A stretch of 13,578 nt of DNA, from the NCBI GenBank assembly GCA_023404805.1, contig JAEYAL010000275.1:1-13578 (forward strand). Direction: 5' to 3'. This document shows, one piece after another, positions 12,265-13,578 of this stretch. Each line of letters opens with the position of its first letter. The stretch's first letter is position 1. The notes under the pieces are model-generated. The model had not been told where the DNA came from, did no database searches, and worked only from the letters and a program-made list of their open reading frames with translations. The DNA comes from Actinomycetes bacterium (lineage in GTDB: Bacteria > Actinomycetota > Thermoleophilia > Solirubrobacterales > Solirubrobacteraceae). A program made the translations under genes and the position numbers.

Positions 12265-13568
12265 GGAACCGGAGTCCGCTCGCGCGGCTCAGCCGGGACC
12301 GGCGGCCGGCGCCGCGGAGGTTCCGGGCGGCTGCGGCGGCGGGCCTTGAGGAGAGTGAGCGTACCGCCGATCACGAGCAGCAGGGCGACGAGCGCACCCA
12401 TCCAGTGCTCGCCGAACCAGTCGCCGATGGTCGCCAGGAGCCCTTCGTGCTCGACGGCTGACGCCGTGACAAGCGCAACCGAGCCGGCTTCCTTGCCGTT
12501 GACCATCACCTTGGCCGCGCCGACCGGCACGCCCGCGGTGACCGGTGCTTCGAGACCGGGCGACACGGCCGCGGGGACGATCTCGACCGCCGCTCCGCGC
12601 GGCACGATCTTGCGGACCGGCTTCGCGGCCACCGCGCGCACGGTCTCGGCCTTTCCGTCGATCACGGGCACGGTCGTCACCCGCTGGCCTTTGCGCACGA
12701 GCGTGCGCTGCGTGAACAAGCCGCTGGCCCAGCGCAGGAGCTTGGCGGTATCGGCGTCGCGGGCGGCCTCGGACGGCTCGCCAAGGACGACCGACACCAT
12801 CGTCACGCCGCCGCGGGTCGCGGAGCCGACGAGCGAATACCCGGCCGCGGTCGTGTGGCCGGTCTTCATGCCGTCGATGGCGCCTCCTCCTGGCAGCGGC
12901 GTACCGAGGACCCGGTTGCGGTTGATGATCGTGCGGCCGCTCTTGAGCGTGAGCGCCCTGCGCTTCACGGTGGCCGCGATGAAGGGGTTGTTGTGCGCCG
13001 CGACGCCGATCTTCGCGAGTTCCAGCGCGGTCGTCTTGTGGCCGGGCGCGTCGAGGCCGATCGAGTTGGCGAAGTGCGTGCGCTTCAGGCCCAGCTCCTT
13101 GGCCTTCGCGTTCATGAGCCGGACGAATTTCGCCTTGGATCCGCCGACGCGCACCGCGGTCGTCTGGGCGGCGTCGTTGGCCGACGGCAGCATCATCGCG
13201 CGCACGAGATCGGCGAGCGAGATCTTCTCGCCGGGCTGCAGGCCGATCTGCGTCTCGGCCGCGCCGGCGTTGTAATCGACGGCGGAGTACACCGTCGACA
13301 GCGGGGCCTGGTCGAGCGCCACCAGCGCCGTCATCAGCTTCGTCGTGGAGGCCATGCCCCGCTGCACGTCGGCGTTCTTGGCGTAGACGACCGTGCCGGT
13401 CGACGTCTCGATCACGGCAGCCGACGGCGCGGTGACCGCTGGAGGCGCGGCGAGCGCGGTCGCCGCCGACGCGAGGACGACGAACGCCGTCGCGAGGACG
13501 AGCCGCAGCGCGGCCGGCGCCGCGCGGGAGACCTGCCTGGGCGCGCTCATCCGGCGGCGCGCAGGCAC
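12261..13568 (-). CDS. dacA: D-alanyl-D-alanine carboxypeptidase (S11 family, DacA/PBP5-like)
   Basis: It removes the terminal D-Ala from peptidoglycan pentapeptides and so controls cross-linking outside the cytoplasmic membrane. The signal peptide covers about residues 1-40, with its core at 20-38 and an ALA site. The peptidase S11 domain covers about 45-285 with all three active-site motifs: S74-T-T-K77, S129-A-N131 and K235-T-G237. A PBP5 C-terminal beta-domain (about 290-370) follows. A C-terminal transmembrane helix (about 389-407) is next, then a basic Pro/Arg-rich tail. The start is uncertain. GTG 13568 is the longest start visible, but ATG 13550 (residue 7) gives a conventional signal peptide, and neither has a visible Shine-Dalgarno. 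The frame stays open to the window edge, so an upstream start cannot be excluded. It is coupled to the sugar kinase by an ATGA overlap. Confidence 0.93.
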   Translation of the reverse strand: MPARRRMSAPRQVSRAAPAALRLVLATAFVVLASAATALAAPPAVTAPSAAVIETSTGTVVYAKNADVQRGMASTTKLMTALVALDQAPLSTVYSAVDYNAGAAETQIGLQPGEKISLADLVRAMMLPSANDAAQTTAVRVGGSKAKFVRLMNAKAKELGLKRTHFANSIGLDAPGHKTTALELAKIGVAAHNNPFIAATVKRRALTLKSGRTIINRNRVLGTPLPGGGAIDGMKTGHTTAAGYSLVGSATRGGVTMVSVVLGEPSEAARDADTAKLLRWASGLFTQRTLVRKGQRVTTVPVIDGKAETVRAVAAKPVRKIVPRGAAVEIVPAAVSPGLEAPVTAGVPVGAAKVMVNGKEAGSVALVTASAVEHEGLLATIGDWFGEHWMGALVALLLVIGGTLTLLKARRRSRPEPPRRRPPVPAEPRERTPVP

Positions 13569-13578
13569 TGGTCGCGCA

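Noticed and set aside
11746..13275. 509-codon plus-strand frame opposite the kinase and dacA
   Set aside because: It spans two real genes and their overlap with no domain of its own.

Overview
The window is a compact, high-GC, housekeeping stretch of a bacterial chromosome. Gene order and protein families point to an actinobacterium. The evidence is the order rplM-rpsI-glmM-glmS-nnr, a GuaB3-type IMP dehydrogenase next to guaA, frequent GTG starts, a possible leaderless start, and GC-rich hairpins without T-tracts. I lean towards a deep-branching lineage such as Thermoleophilia/Solirubrobacterales. That placement is an inference from protein flavour, not something the sequence proves.

Layout, left to right. 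Positions 1-5952, minus strand (read right to left): rplM (L13) - rpsI (S9) - glmM - glmS - nnr. rplM and rpsI overlap by 4 nt and glmM follows 11 nt after rpsI. A hairpin over the glmM stop, two smaller hairpins and a promoter-like element separate glmM from glmS, so glmS can probably be transcribed on its own. The bifunctional NAD(P)HX repair gene follows 20 nt after glmS and runs off the left edge. Positions 5953-6069 form a divergent intergenic region. Positions 6070-7056 (+) encode a secreted M23 metallopeptidase. Positions 7057-7203 hold two tandem copies of a 46-bp nested-hairpin repeat. Positions 7204-8043 (+) encode a protein with a YkgJ-like cysteine-rich N-terminus and a pentapeptide-repeat C-terminus. 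Positions 8044-8233 are a convergent intergenic region with a strong hairpin. Positions 8234-11009 (minus) carry guaB3-guaA. Positions 11010-11298 are the guaB3 leader, promoter region and upstream terminator. Positions 11299-13568 (minus) carry a D-Ala-D-Ala carboxypeptidase translationally coupled to a PfkB-family sugar-phosphate kinase.

How the genes fit together. glmS and glmM make glucosamine-6-P and then glucosamine-1-P for UDP-GlcNAc and peptidoglycan. The M23 peptidase and DacA trim peptidoglycan. guaB3 and guaA convert IMP to XMP to GMP. rplM and rpsI supply adjacent-operon ribosomal proteins, and nnr repairs damaged NAD(P)H. The kinase sits at the fructose/tagatose-phosphate node.

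I found no mobile element, CRISPR array, phage gene, rRNA or tRNA. The most unusual items are: (1) a roughly 120-residue, extremely acidic N-terminal extension on ribosomal protein S9, with no alternative start close to the S9 body; (2) the tandem nested-hairpin repeats at 7063-7170; (3) a 17-bp element, 16/17 identical, upstream of both glmS and guaB3; (4) hairpins placed over stop codons. No clear novel multi-gene system is visible.
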